From Chloroflexi bacterium HGW-Chloroflexi-2 (GTDB lineage: Bacteria > Chloroflexota > Anaerolineae > Anaerolineales > Anaerolineaceae): 64,000 bases of DNA. Position 1 is the first letter of the stretch; the number at the start of each line of letters is the position of its first letter. Below are positions 8,038 to 15,409 of this stretch, in pieces. The stretch covers positions 186,001 to 250,000 of the forward strand of contig PHBY01000008.1 of assembly GCA_002840735.1 (NCBI GenBank). The letters are read 5' to 3'. The position numbers and the translations under genes were made by a program. A model generated the notes under the pieces. The model did not search any database and was not told the origin of the DNA. It saw only the letters and a program-made list of their open reading frames with translations.

Positions 8038-8091
8038 TTATTCCTTCATCACCAGCCTAAATTTATACCCGTACATCCGACTCGGTCCGCA
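8038..8091 (-). repeat. DUF35-tail repeat, best-preserved copy
   Basis: Minus strand: CGGACCGAGTCGGATGTACG followed by codons YGYKFRLVMKE and TAA, a clear DUF35 C-terminus. The rest of 7,794-8,191 shows no gene. Confidence 0.7.
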
Positions 8092-8191
8092 GAGGAGAGT
8101 TTAAGGTTGTGGTTTAGCAATTACTTTAACCGGTGATGGGTGAGTTAGTTATTGAATGCCAGGTTTTCCTCACCAATTCTTAAATTGGTTC

Positions 8192-8220
8192 TTGATTAAG
8201 TAATACAATTGTATTACAAT
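8192..8220 (+). promoter_or_regulatory. Promoter with palindromic operator for the RHH gene
   Basis: TTGATT (8192-8197) and TACAAT (8215-8220) are separated by 17 bp, a good sigma-70 layout. The spacer and the -10 edge contain the perfect 18-bp palindrome GTAATACAATTGTATTAC (8200-8217). A second palindrome, CCAATT-CTTA-AATTGG, lies at 8173-8188. The ribbon-helix-helix protein encoded 30 bp downstream is the obvious candidate to bind and shut this promoter. Confidence 0.6.
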
Positions 8221-8249
8221 AAATTCTATCTTGATTAAGGAGCTTAAAA

Positions 8250-8477
8250 ATGCCCAGGAAAAACTCACCCACCAAACCAGTACGTTCTTTTCGACTAAGT
8301 TATGAGTGTATTCGGCAGTTGAAAGACCTGGCCGGCAATATGGGACGCAGTGAAGGAGATGTGGTTGAGGTTTCTATTGACCGGATGTACCGGGAAGAGC
8401 TTAGATTTGGAAATTTGATGATTGGCGAAGGTGGAAAGCCAGAAGACAGCTACAAAGCTGAAAGTCAGGAGGAGTAA
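8250..8477 (+). CDS. Ribbon-helix-helix (CopG/Arc-like) protein
   Basis: A 75-residue protein; residues 10-55 fit a ribbon-helix-helix: strand VRSFRLSYECIRQL with alternating residues, helix 'IRQLKDLAGNMG', turn 'RSEGDVV', second helix 'VVEVSIDRMYREEL'. The remaining tail is acidic. ATG has AAGGAG upstream. It is followed after 2 bp by a membrane protein gene, so the two are co-translated. Likely autoregulator of the pair. Confidence 0.65.
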   Translation: MPRKNSPTKPVRSFRLSYECIRQLKDLAGNMGRSEGDVVEVSIDRMYREELRFGNLMIGEGGKPEDSYKAESQEE

Positions 8478-8479
8478 AG

Positions 8480-8935
8480 ATGATCGCCGGATTCTTTCAC
8501 TTTATTTGGAAAATCGCCTGGAATACGATAATAATTCTTGTCTGCGCCAGCTTGATTTTTATTGGATACAAAGCGAACCAGTCAATGACAGTTACTGGAG
8601 CACTGGACGGTATAACTTATGTTGAGTTCATCCAGGATCGCCTGGATGCAGCCCAAACGGTTAAACCTTCACAATGTGGTTGGGGAATGATGCTTTCTCT
8701 GGCTGCGCTTGGACCGATTTATAGTGTGGTTTATACGGACGTGGCGATTCACCCCGACGGGTTCCTGGATAAGGTTACGGCGCCAGATCCCGATATTCCC
8801 TCAGGGGTAGCTGAAGCAAAGTGGTATGACGTACCTGGTATCTGGTGGGATGTAGTAGAGCGGCTATCATGGACAATGTTGGGGAAACAAAGCTCGTTTG
8901 GATGCCAGTTCCGGCCAGTAGCAAATAATGAGTAA
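8480..8935 (+). CDS. Single-pass membrane protein of unknown function
   Basis: A 151-residue protein with one N-terminal membrane segment (IAWNTIIILVCASLIFIGY, about residues 11-29) and a ~115-residue outside domain rich in Trp, Pro and Asp (DVPGIWWDVVERLSW; FGCQFRPV). Two Cys (in SQCGWG and FGCQF) could form a disulfide. Start ATG follows GGAGGAG inside the end of the upstream gene. No known family recognised. Confidence 0.6.
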   Translation: MIAGFFHFIWKIAWNTIIILVCASLIFIGYKANQSMTVTGALDGITYVEFIQDRLDAAQTVKPSQCGWGMMLSLAALGPIYSVVYTDVAIHPDGFLDKVTAPDPDIPSGVAEAKWYDVPGIWWDVVERLSWTMLGKQSSFGCQFRPVANNE

Positions 8936-8958
8936 TACCCCTTGTAATTTGAACTTAT

Positions 8959-8997
8959 ATATAGGATAATAGACATAAAGCGTCTATTATCCTATAT
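8959..8997. promoter_or_regulatory. Operator palindrome of the first AbiE operon
   Basis: Perfect 16-bp inverted repeat (ATATAGGATAATAGAC / 7-bp spacer / its complement). The right arm ends on the second base of the abiEi ATG (8996-8998), leaving no room for a ribosome site. AbiEi antitoxins are known to bind inverted repeats in their own promoters. Confidence 0.75.
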
Positions 8998-9652
8998 GAA
9001 ATCAGAAAACCTTTTCTCACTTGAATCTTTTCCATACTTTACCATTGAAGCGGTAAAACAGCTTCTTGGCGATGAATCCGTTGCAGCCGGCACGATTCAA
9101 ACCGCGTTATATCGCTGGATGAAAGCCGGACAAATCATTCAGTTGAAAAAAGGTGTTTACATGACACGCCACTTTTTCGAACAGCATCGCGCGGACGCTT
9201 ATTTTGCACCCATGGTCAGCGCGATTTTGATCCCCCAGTCCTATCTATCGCTGGAATATATTTTACAGCGCAGCGCTATTCTGACCGAAATGACGTATCC
9301 GGTTACTGCGGTTACGCTCAAGCAGACCCGTGTATTCGAAAACAAACTGGGAACTTTTACTTACCGCAATATCAAAGCAGATCTCTATCAAGGGTTTTTA
9401 TTCTCCGAATACATGGGCATTCCAATAGCCCAGGCAACGGCAGCAAAGGCACTTTTTGATTTTCTCTATTTACGCCCCTGGAAGGGCAGCAAGCGGTTGG
9501 CCGGCTATGATCTGGCAGAAGATCTGCGTCTTAACCTTGAAGATTTCTCAGAAAGTGACCAGGTTGAATTTGCAACCTTCGTGAAGATCAGCAACAGCAA
9601 AAAGATGGACCAGATTCTAAAAAACTTGAGGAAAACCGTATGGCGACTTTAA
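8996..9652 (+). CDS. abiEi: AbiEi-type antitoxin (type IV toxin-antitoxin)
   Basis: A 218-residue protein: N-terminal winged helix (residues ~8-60, 'LFSLESFPYFTIEAVKQLLG', 'LYRWMKAGQIIQLKKGVYMT') and an AbiEi C-terminal domain (YLSLEYILQRSAILTE..., 'PIAQATAAKALFDFLYLRP'). AbiEi represses the operon and neutralises the nucleotidyltransferase AbiEii, giving abortive phage defence. It overlaps abiEii by 13 bp. The start codon sits in the right arm of a perfect palindrome and lacks a Shine-Dalgarno, suggesting a leaderless message. Confidence 0.85.
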   Translation: MKSENLFSLESFPYFTIEAVKQLLGDESVAAGTIQTALYRWMKAGQIIQLKKGVYMTRHFFEQHRADAYFAPMVSAILIPQSYLSLEYILQRSAILTEMTYPVTAVTLKQTRVFENKLGTFTYRNIKADLYQGFLFSEYMGIPIAQATAAKALFDFLYLRPWKGSKRLAGYDLAEDLRLNLEDFSESDQVEFATFVKISNSKKMDQILKNLRKTVWRL

Positions 9653-10470
9653 TCCAGTTGATGCAAAACGTCCTGTCACAAAAAGACCCTTTGCTGCCCA
9701 ATGAAACCAAACGGGTGATCCTCAAGGAATTTCTACAGGCGTACACCCTCGATTTTCTCTACAATCACCCGGTCTACCGCAAGCTCAATTTTTATGGCGG
9801 TACCTGTTTGCATGTGATCTACGGCCTGAACCGGCTTTCTGAAGATATCGACCTGGATAACAGCAATGGGATTGATTTGAGCAAACTCGAAAACGACCTG
9901 CTGACATTCTACCGTTCCAACATCGGGTATGCCGATGTGACCGCCAAAACCCAAATTGGGGAGTGGGGCGTGCGGCGCACCACCTTGAAGTTCCCGATTC
10001 TCTATGCTTTGGGATTGACCTCGCATGTCAACGAACCACTGCATCTAAAAGTGGAGGTCAGCCAGCACAAGCAAACCGCTGTCGTGCGCCAGACGCCAGT
10101 ATTACTTTTTGGCAGAAGTTTTGTGGCCGCGCATTTTACACTGGAAACGATGATGTCCGGCAAGATGCTGGCTTGCCTGGAGCGCAATTTTCAGAAGGTC
10201 GGGGGAGTTGCGATCAAAGGCCGTGATTTTTATGATTTACTGTGGTTCATGCAGCAGAAAATCAATCCATTGGAGGAAAAACTGGACAAAGACGGTCGCC
10301 AGCCTTATACGGTTCGATCCGCGATGGAATTATTGGGCGAAAAGATTGCTGAAATGAAGCTCTCTGGCCTGGCAGAGGATTTGCTGCCTTTATTCGAACA
10401 ACGGTCTTTCATCGAAGCCTGGTTGGAAGGGTTTAAAGAGAATTTTAGAGAGTATGTGAAGAATTATTGA
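9640..10470 (+). CDS. abiEii: AbiEii-type nucleotidyltransferase toxin
   Basis: A 276-residue nucleotidyltransferase (DUF1814/AbiEii family). Motif I is 'LNFYGGTCLHVIYGLNRLSEDIDLD' in parts: GGTCLHVIYG at about 48-57 and RLSEDIDLD at 60-68, giving the GGTxL and DxD metal-binding residues. Later marks are 'LKVEVSQ', 'ETMMSGKMLACLERN' and 'KGRDFYDLLWFM' (Kx12-GRDxYDL). AbiEii enzymes add nucleotides, and related MenT toxins block tRNA. All key residues are present. Overlap with abiEi keeps toxin and antitoxin translation linked. Confidence 0.9.
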   Translation: MATLIQLMQNVLSQKDPLLPNETKRVILKEFLQAYTLDFLYNHPVYRKLNFYGGTCLHVIYGLNRLSEDIDLDNSNGIDLSKLENDLLTFYRSNIGYADVTAKTQIGEWGVRRTTLKFPILYALGLTSHVNEPLHLKVEVSQHKQTAVVRQTPVLLFGRSFVAAHFTLETMMSGKMLACLERNFQKVGGVAIKGRDFYDLLWFMQQKINPLEEKLDKDGRQPYTVRSAMELLGEKIAEMKLSGLAEDLLPLFEQRSFIEAWLEGFKENFREYVKNY

Positions 10471-10566
10471 TACACTATGCTCATCAATAATTCCTATTGT
10501 GATAGTTTTACATTCTTCAGCTCTATAAAATGGTATCCCATTTTTTGTACCGCTATTCAAAGACAC

Positions 10567-10845
10567 TTATTTTAGAAATCCCAATTTCCCTTTTTTGTTC
10601 TCTAGAATAGATTGGCAATATACCAAACCTATTTCAGTTATTTTTATGGCTCGCCTGTCCCAATCAATATAATGCTTTTCAACAAGAATCTTGAGAGCGG
10701 GCAGCGTTTTATCTTCAGATAATTGAGCTTTTTCGAGGACATTATGTAAATCATAAGTTAGGGATTCGTACACTATCCCCTTGCTGATGCTCTCACCCAT
10801 TTTGTAAAGAGCTTTCATAACCTTTTCTTCAATGTTCATTTCCAT
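10567..10845 (-). CDS. Small winged-helix-like protein, unknown
   Basis: A 92-residue charged protein. The pattern 'EEKVMKALYKMGES', 'LEKAQLSEDKTLPALKILVE', 'KHYIDWDRRAIKITEIGLVY' fits a winged helix with beta wing 'DRRAIKIT'. No exact family recognised. ATG 10845 has AAGGAGAC six bases upstream. It lies 21 bp after the stop of the chimeric frame at 10,867, on the same strand. Confidence 0.5.
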   Translation of the reverse strand: MEMNIEEKVMKALYKMGESISKGIVYESLTYDLHNVLEKAQLSEDKTLPALKILVEKHYIDWDRRAIKITEIGLVYCQSILENKKGKLGFLK

Positions 10846-10866
10846 TGAGTCTCCTTCAAAAGTGGT

Positions 10867-11481
10867 TTAGTTAACTAATCCTTCGCTACAAATAATCACA
10901 GGAAGAGGGTTCTCTTCGCGGTCAGATTGACGTTCTACTTCTCTCCGTAAACCATAGCGTTGATAAATTTTTCCAAGTGCTGCTAAAAGGTCCAAACCTT
11001 TGACTTGTCGATTTTTTAATGCGTTCAATTCTTGCCGAACTGCTTGATATAACGGCTGCTTGAATATATCTGACATTTGACTAATTTGCCCTTGAATGTC
11101 GATATTCCGGGTTTGGCCAATTAACATCTGTAATTCTTGAAGAACATACTTTTGAGCAGCAGTAAGGGCCAAAGTGTGAGTTTGTTCGGCTTGTCTTGCC
11201 CTAACTTCCTCTTTAAATTTTCCGAATAATTCCATAACCGCAGCGTTGTATCCAAATGGCAGAGGCGTTGAGGGCGTATCAGGAGAACACCTCATTAAAT
11301 TTAATATCTTAGGGATCTCGCGAGTGACCATCTCATTGGGCATCCCTATTTCCACTTGGTATTCACCCAAGTCTGTCAGTTGAGATGTCACAACCGGTCC
11401 TTCTCCCAGTTGTTCGAATGGCTTGGTATAAGGTGGGTAGTACGTTATTTCTTTTTCCCATCCAACTTCAAAACATTCGAC
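10867..11481 (-). pseudogene. Chimeric frame: DUF35 fragment fused to an unknown C-terminal segment
   Basis: The first ~55 residues (open from 11,481, only GTG start at 11,391) match the intact DUF35 protein: EGPVVTSQLTDLGEYQVEIG here versus EGPVVTAQLTDLGDQDVEIG there, followed by MP-EMVTR-I. After 'EIPK' the sequence switches to ~155 helical, Gln-rich residues (VMELFGKFKEEVRARQAEQT; MLIGQTRNIDIQGQISQMSD; LLAALGKIYQRYGL) that have nothing to do with DUF35; they might be the end of a larger, helicase-like protein. The upstream limit overlaps the end of the DUF4287 pseudogene in another frame. I read this as two gene ends joined by deletion; whether a protein is made is unknown. Confidence 0.5.
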
Positions 11482-11726
11482 TCATCACGATGGACTCCAT
11501 CTGACCCTACATGTTTATCCCCTATTTCTACACCATTATTGATAACGTAAACAATTGCCATGGCGTGACCACGGTCCAAACCATAATCTTATTTAAGCCA
11601 TGCTACGATCTCCCCTGCTATTGTCTTCGGGTTGTCAAAACCTTTTTCTATTGCCATCGCAATAAAATCATTGGGAGTTTTGCCGGTTTTTTATTCGATG
11701 TTGTCGCGATAGGCTTGATAAGACAT
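11445..11726 (-). pseudogene. DUF4287 protein with two in-frame stops
   Basis: The frame reads MSYQAYRDNIE-stop-KTGKTPNDFIAMA...GEIVAWLK-stop-DYGLDRGHAMAIVYV, the recognisable DUF4287 pattern. TAA stops are at 11,691-11,693 (codon 12) and 11,589-11,591 (codon 46); related proteins usually have Glu at these places as I recall. A strong GGAGG site remains before the ATG. DUF4287 function is not known. Broken but recent, since the rest of the sequence is well kept. Confidence 0.75.
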
Positions 11727-11759
11727 AGTTTAAACCTCCTATAAATGGATATTAGTAAA

Positions 11760-12035
11760 AAAGATCGAAACGTTCTGTTGCCACTGCTAATTATGGTTGA
11801 GTGGTTCTGAACACTTGTGAAAAGTAAATATGTAACTTAATTGAATTACAATCTTCAAAAACCAAGATGCTTTTACAAATCAGAGATGTGATTCACCGGA
11901 ACCATTCTTCGGATAGCGCCGAGGAGACACTTGTCCACTGATTGCAGCGTTAGAATCTGTCTCACAACTGCTACCGTCTTTGAGTAGACTTGGACTTACC
12001 GAAGGGTTTTAATCTTCTTTTTTCGCAGAAATAAA
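11760..12035. other. Intergenic stretch without a gene
   Basis: No coding frame supported. On the minus strand near 11,955 the sequence TCTAACGCTGCAATCAGTGG resembles the left end of an attC site, as at 12,280 and 13,066, but its partner arm is not clear. Confidence 0.3.
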
Positions 12036-12057
12036 TGGGTTATCGCAGACGAGAAAG

Positions 12058-12100
12058 TACCGGCTTATATATACATCTGTACAACCGACCCAGTCTGCTC
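12058..12100 (-). repeat. DUF35-tail repeat
   Basis: Minus strand: GCAGACTGGGTCGGTTGTAC, then codons YRCIYKPVL, matching the tail repeat at 8,038 with small insertions. Confidence 0.5.
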
Positions 12101-12120
12101 AACAGATGTGAGAGTGTTGA

Positions 12121-12280
12121 TCTAATGGTTTGCTTTATCGGCAAGGGCGGGATTTGGAGGGCAAAACCTCCAAATCCCCGCGAAGCGTCCGCCTTTGAGA
12201 CCGCCACCTCGAAAGTGTGGGCAGCGCTCGCACTTATCTGCTTCACACGAGATTCGGCACGAAGATTGCCGTTGTTAGGT
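12121..12280 (-). repeat. attC-like inverted structure after the DHFR-like gene
   Basis: Starting in the stop codon of the gene at 12,275 the minus strand reads ACCTAACAACGGCAA and ends ~155 bp later with TTGCCG..ATTAGAT. The CGGCAA/TTGCCG arms (12,266-12,271 and 12,139-12,144) are inverted, and a perfect 12-bp hairpin (12,149-12,160 with 12,167-12,178) lies inside. ACCTAAC fits the integron R'' box RYYYAAC; the far end is a poor R' box. Suggestive, not proven. Confidence 0.35.
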
Positions 12281-12844
12281 TTTTCTTGTGTAGTGCAAGC
12301 AAACCACGCCAGAAGAAAAAACTTTACTGGTGATAAGTGACAGACGGGTTTTTGTCTTTATATGTTTGAAAACAGGAATGCCGTTCCCAAGCAGAATTGG
12401 ATTTATATTGAACCAGTAATCATCAATTAGATTTGCTGCCATTAGCGAATGCCCGGCAGTCGGACTCCCAAAAATAAGAATTTCTTTTTCTGTGCTTTGT
12501 TTGATTTTGGTGATTTCATCAAACAAATTTTCACTAATTACCTTAGTGTTGATATGGTTTTCTATTTTCATCGTTTTCGATAGGACAATCTTCTTTACGT
12601 GTTTGTACCATTTTGAATGTTCGATATCATGTTTTGTTGGGTTCGGTTGTTCTGCTGCGGTTGGCCAATAGCTTTCCATAAGTTGATATGTTTTTCTTCC
12701 GTATAAAGCGATATCTGTTGCATATATTCTTTTTGCACCATAATCGAAAATTTCATCATCCACATGAATCCAATCCATTTGGCCGTTTATCCCAGATCCA
12801 AAACCATCCAGGGATATGTGCATAAATAAAGTTAAGTTTCCCAT
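12275..12844 (-). CDS. Dihydrofolate reductase-like (RibD C-terminal) family protein
   Basis: A 189-residue protein of the RibD_C/DHFR-like family: opening strand 'LTLFMHISLDGF', 'DIALYGRKTYQLM', 'KKIVLSKTM', cofactor loop 'ILIFGSPTAGHSLM', and the closing 'NPILLGNGIPVFKHIK' with a last strand 'GVVCLHYTRKT'. Members bind NADPH and reduce pterin- or flavin-precursor-like substrates; exact substrate unknown. Start ATG with AGGAG upstream (AATAATAGGAGTAAAA form). It is one of two tandem genes of the same family, each followed by an attC-like structure, like integron cassettes. Confidence 0.85.
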   Translation of the reverse strand: MGNLTLFMHISLDGFGSGINGQMDWIHVDDEIFDYGAKRIYATDIALYGRKTYQLMESYWPTAAEQPNPTKHDIEHSKWYKHVKKIVLSKTMKIENHINTKVISENLFDEITKIKQSTEKEILIFGSPTAGHSLMAANLIDDYWFNINPILLGNGIPVFKHIKTKTRLSLITSKVFSSGVVCLHYTRKT

Positions 12845-12904
12845 TTTTACTCCTAATAATAAGTTGAGTTATTACCCACAAGATAATTCTAGGCTAGTTT
12901 TTGC

Positions 12905-13066
12905 ATTGCCCATAACGGTTGGTGTTATACCCCTTCGGGGTAAGTGGGGGCAGGCGTGGAATCTTCTTGGGAGCAAAAAACCTCCTAGGCACATATGCGT
13001 GAAATACTTGACTGCCGCTACTCGGTGTGGGAAACGAATCCCGCTTGTCCGCTGCACGCTGAGTTA
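12905..13066 (-). repeat. attC-like region between the two DHFR-like genes
   Basis: Minus strand begins GCCAACTAACTCAGCGTGCA at the natural stop of the upstream gene and ends ACCGTTATGGGC just before the next gene. The ends (GCC..CTAAC and GTTATGGGC) are roughly inverted, as in attC sites, but internal pairing is weak. Confidence 0.3.
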
Positions 13067-13634
13067 GTTGGCTCTTTTCTGCCTTGTACGATAACTGAGA
13101 TAAACTATACCATTGCCAAAACGACGTTCCGCCAAAAGGTCGAGCTCCAATCGTACATTGACAGGCAGAGCAGATTTGCCCCTCCACGAGAATCGGGAGC
13201 AGAAACAAATGGCACTCGTCAATCAACCCTACCCGGAAGGCATGGGCGGTGAGTTCTGAACCACCAATGAGGATGTCATATTCGCTGTATGCTTTGAGTT
13301 TTCGAATCGCTTCTGGATCGAATGTTTGCGAAAGCTGTGTCTTGCGAGTCGAAATATTCTCCAATGTTGTGGAGTAAACAATTTTGTTTGCAGCTTGCCA
13401 GATCTCAGCGAAGTTACGCATGAGTGTAGACTCTGCTGCTAGATTGGGATCAGTCTCCCATACCATCATGGTTGCATACATTCGCCGTCCGTAGAGATGA
13501 GTACGCATTGTCCGTACGAGGTCAGTGATAAACGTGAACACATCCTGACTAGGGTCTATCCAATCAAACTTTCCATCCTGGTCCTCAATGAATCCGTCAA
13601 GTGATATATTCACTACGTAAATCAAATTGGACAT
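13064..13634 (-). pseudogene. Dihydrofolate reductase-like (RibD C-terminal) protein, frameshifted
   Basis: A second RibD_C-family gene: 'YVVNISLDGFIED', 'RTHLYGRRMYATMMVWE', 'NKIVYSTTLE', 'DILIGGSELTAHAF', 'GLIDECHLFLLPILV'. Directly after 'ILVEG' a frameshift in a G-run (about 13,178-13,185) diverts the frame into ~80 unrelated residues ending at 12,894. In the neighbouring frame the natural end is intact: KSALPVNVRLELDLLAERRF, then GNGIVYLSYR and TAA at 13,064. Either a mutation or a sequencing error in a homopolymer. ATG 13634 has GGAGG upstream. Confidence 0.75.
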
Positions 13635-14050
13635 ATTTAACCTCCATATTTATACCTGTATTCAAATTTCTTCAACAAATCACACGAATTTAATAAGAAT
13701 TACCTAACTATTCATTATAAGGATTTGTGTTACGTTGCGTTTCTACCATATAACCTACTAAAAGAAGTGAGATATACAGATATTATTTTCCTCAAACAAT
13801 CGGATGTGAACAAATCTTAAATTTATAATCCTCCCAGGTTTTAAAAATCATACATCTACGATCGCTCAATCCAATTTTCAAAACTAAAAATTTATTGGTT
13901 GTTCAACTACGCGACACTTTTCATATGAAGCATTATTCTTTTAACAACTAGAAAACCGAGGCTTACTGAGTGTGCGATTATTTTATCCACCATACCCAGA
14001 ATCGATTCAGGGATAAGCTGTAATTACCAACCTTTCTAACTTTACGCATA
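13635..14050. other. Intergenic stretch without a gene
   Basis: About 400 bp of AT-rich sequence. No frame, RNA gene or clear repeat seen, apart from a possible vestige of the YGYKF tail at 13,650. Confidence 0.4.
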
Positions 14051-14100
14051 AACCGGTAAACTTATACTCGTACTTCCAACTCGGTCCACTCTGGAAAGAG
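14051..14100 (-). repeat. DUF35-tail repeat
   Basis: Minus strand: CTTTCCAGAGTGGACCGAGT, then codons YEYKFTG. Its flank (TGAAAATCATTCTTCTCTTT) is shared with the copy near 21.3 kb. Confidence 0.65.
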
Positions 14101-14128
14101 AAGAATGATTTTCATAGGTGTCCGAATT

Positions 14129-14266
14129 TCATTCCAATTCTTTTAGAGCACGTTCCAATAAATTATGGACTTCGAGTTCTTCTGCCCATTGTCGTAAATA
14201 GCTTAGGTCGAGCATGCTAGCGCGTGTTTTCAAAACCTCAAGAACGTCACGCCATTGACGCTCCAT
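14129..14266 (-). pseudogene. C-terminal fragment of MNT-like nucleotidyltransferase
   Basis: MERQWRDVLEVLKTRASMLD through LLERALKELE and stop: a third copy of the fragment at 6,578 and 21,343. Upstream only GCATGCAA.. of the small partner gene remains before unrelated sequence begins at ~14,285, so a further deletion took the rest. Confidence 0.7.
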
Positions 14267-14290
14267 AGACCTTGCATGCAATTCGAATGA

Positions 14291-15223
14291 CCGCTGACTG
14301 AAGTTATCAACCAAGCTGTAACTCGTTACATAGCTAATTTGAAACAATCCACTTTGGTCGAAGTTGTTCTACATCCAAAGATCCCTGAATATCCAGAGGA
14401 AGCTTTACGAGAAGCTTTGGTTAATGCAGTTGTGCATCGCGATTATAGCCAGTACGTTCTTGGCAGCCAGGTGCAGATCGAAATGTATGCTAACCGGTTG
14501 GAGATTATCAGCCCTGGGGGATTGTTTGGCCCAGTTAGCCTGTCCAATCTGTAAACGTCCCAGGCATTCCGCAACCAATTATTGATCCGTCTGCTCGGGG
14601 AATTTGGGTTGGTCGAAAATCGCGGTTCTGGGATCCGGGCAATGGTCTCTGCCATGCGTGAAGCGCATCTGGAACCGCCACAATTTGAGGATCACCGGGA
14701 CTATTTTAAGGTAATCTTTTCCAACCAGGAGCTCTTGGACCCGGAAAGCCTGGCATGGTTGAACCAGTTTGCCGGTCTACTTCTCAATTCACGGTAACGA
14801 ATTAGCCTGGCATACCTGCATAAACATGAGCCGATGACTAACCCTGAATATTGTCGGCTAAATAGTGTGGATTCGGTAACTGCAACCAGGGATCTCAAGG
14901 GGTTAGTAGAGAGCGGCCTGGTTGAAATGCTTGGCACCAGGCGATGGGCAGTTCACCGATTGGTTTTAAACCAGGCTGCTGCCCAGCAGTTGCCTATCCA
15001 TCTCGATGAACTCAAGCTTAACCCTCGTCAGGAATTGGCTATTAAATGGATTAAGATCAAAGAATTTATTACTTCACAACAATATAAACTTCTTTCTAAA
15101 ACACCCATCTCCGAGATAACGGTCCAGAACGACAAGAACGATCTGGTAGAAAAAGGGGTAATTACGCCTATTGGTCATGCTCGAAGCACGCGTTATTTAC
15201 AAAACGATAGCGCTTTGGGATAA
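14291..15223 (+). pseudogene. AlbA/RecG-C-like ATP-binding transcriptional regulator, truncated with two stops
   Basis: One frame over ~310 codons, without a proper start, encodes a GHKL-like ATP-binding part (EEALREALVNAVVHRDYS, 'VQIEMYANRLEIISPGGLFG', 'FGLVENRGSGIRAMVSAM') and a winged-helix part (RISLAYLHKHEPMTNPEYCR; TATRDLKGLVESGLVE). This is the C-terminal two thirds of the 'ATP-dependent DNA helicase RecG-related' regulator family, usually ~450-500 residues with an N-terminal AlbA_2 domain, absent here. TAA stops break it at 14,552-14,554 and 14,795-14,797. The 5' end was lost at the junction with the nucleotidyltransferase fragment. Confidence 0.75.
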
Positions 15224-15409
15224 TTCGCAATACTTCCTGAATAAGCCAGTTCACTCTTCTCGGTGTACACACCCCAAAAAATTGAATGCCAAATAATTTG
15301 GTTATCAGCCGACAGATGCCTGTAATTCTGTCAGATCCCACCACATTACCGACAAAATTGACGGGGTTGCAATATTTTGGCAAGTACTATTTCCTTGTAC
15401 AATAAGTTC

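Noticed and set aside
12035-12340. 101-codon plus-strand frame
   Set aside because: Antisense to the attC-like structure and the end of the DHFR-like gene; no supporting pattern.
6190-14797. Reassignment of TAA as a sense codon
   Set aside because: Many intact genes in the window end in TAA with homology stopping there (e.g. 409, 42,289 region, 61,862), so the premature TAAs are mutations or special cases.
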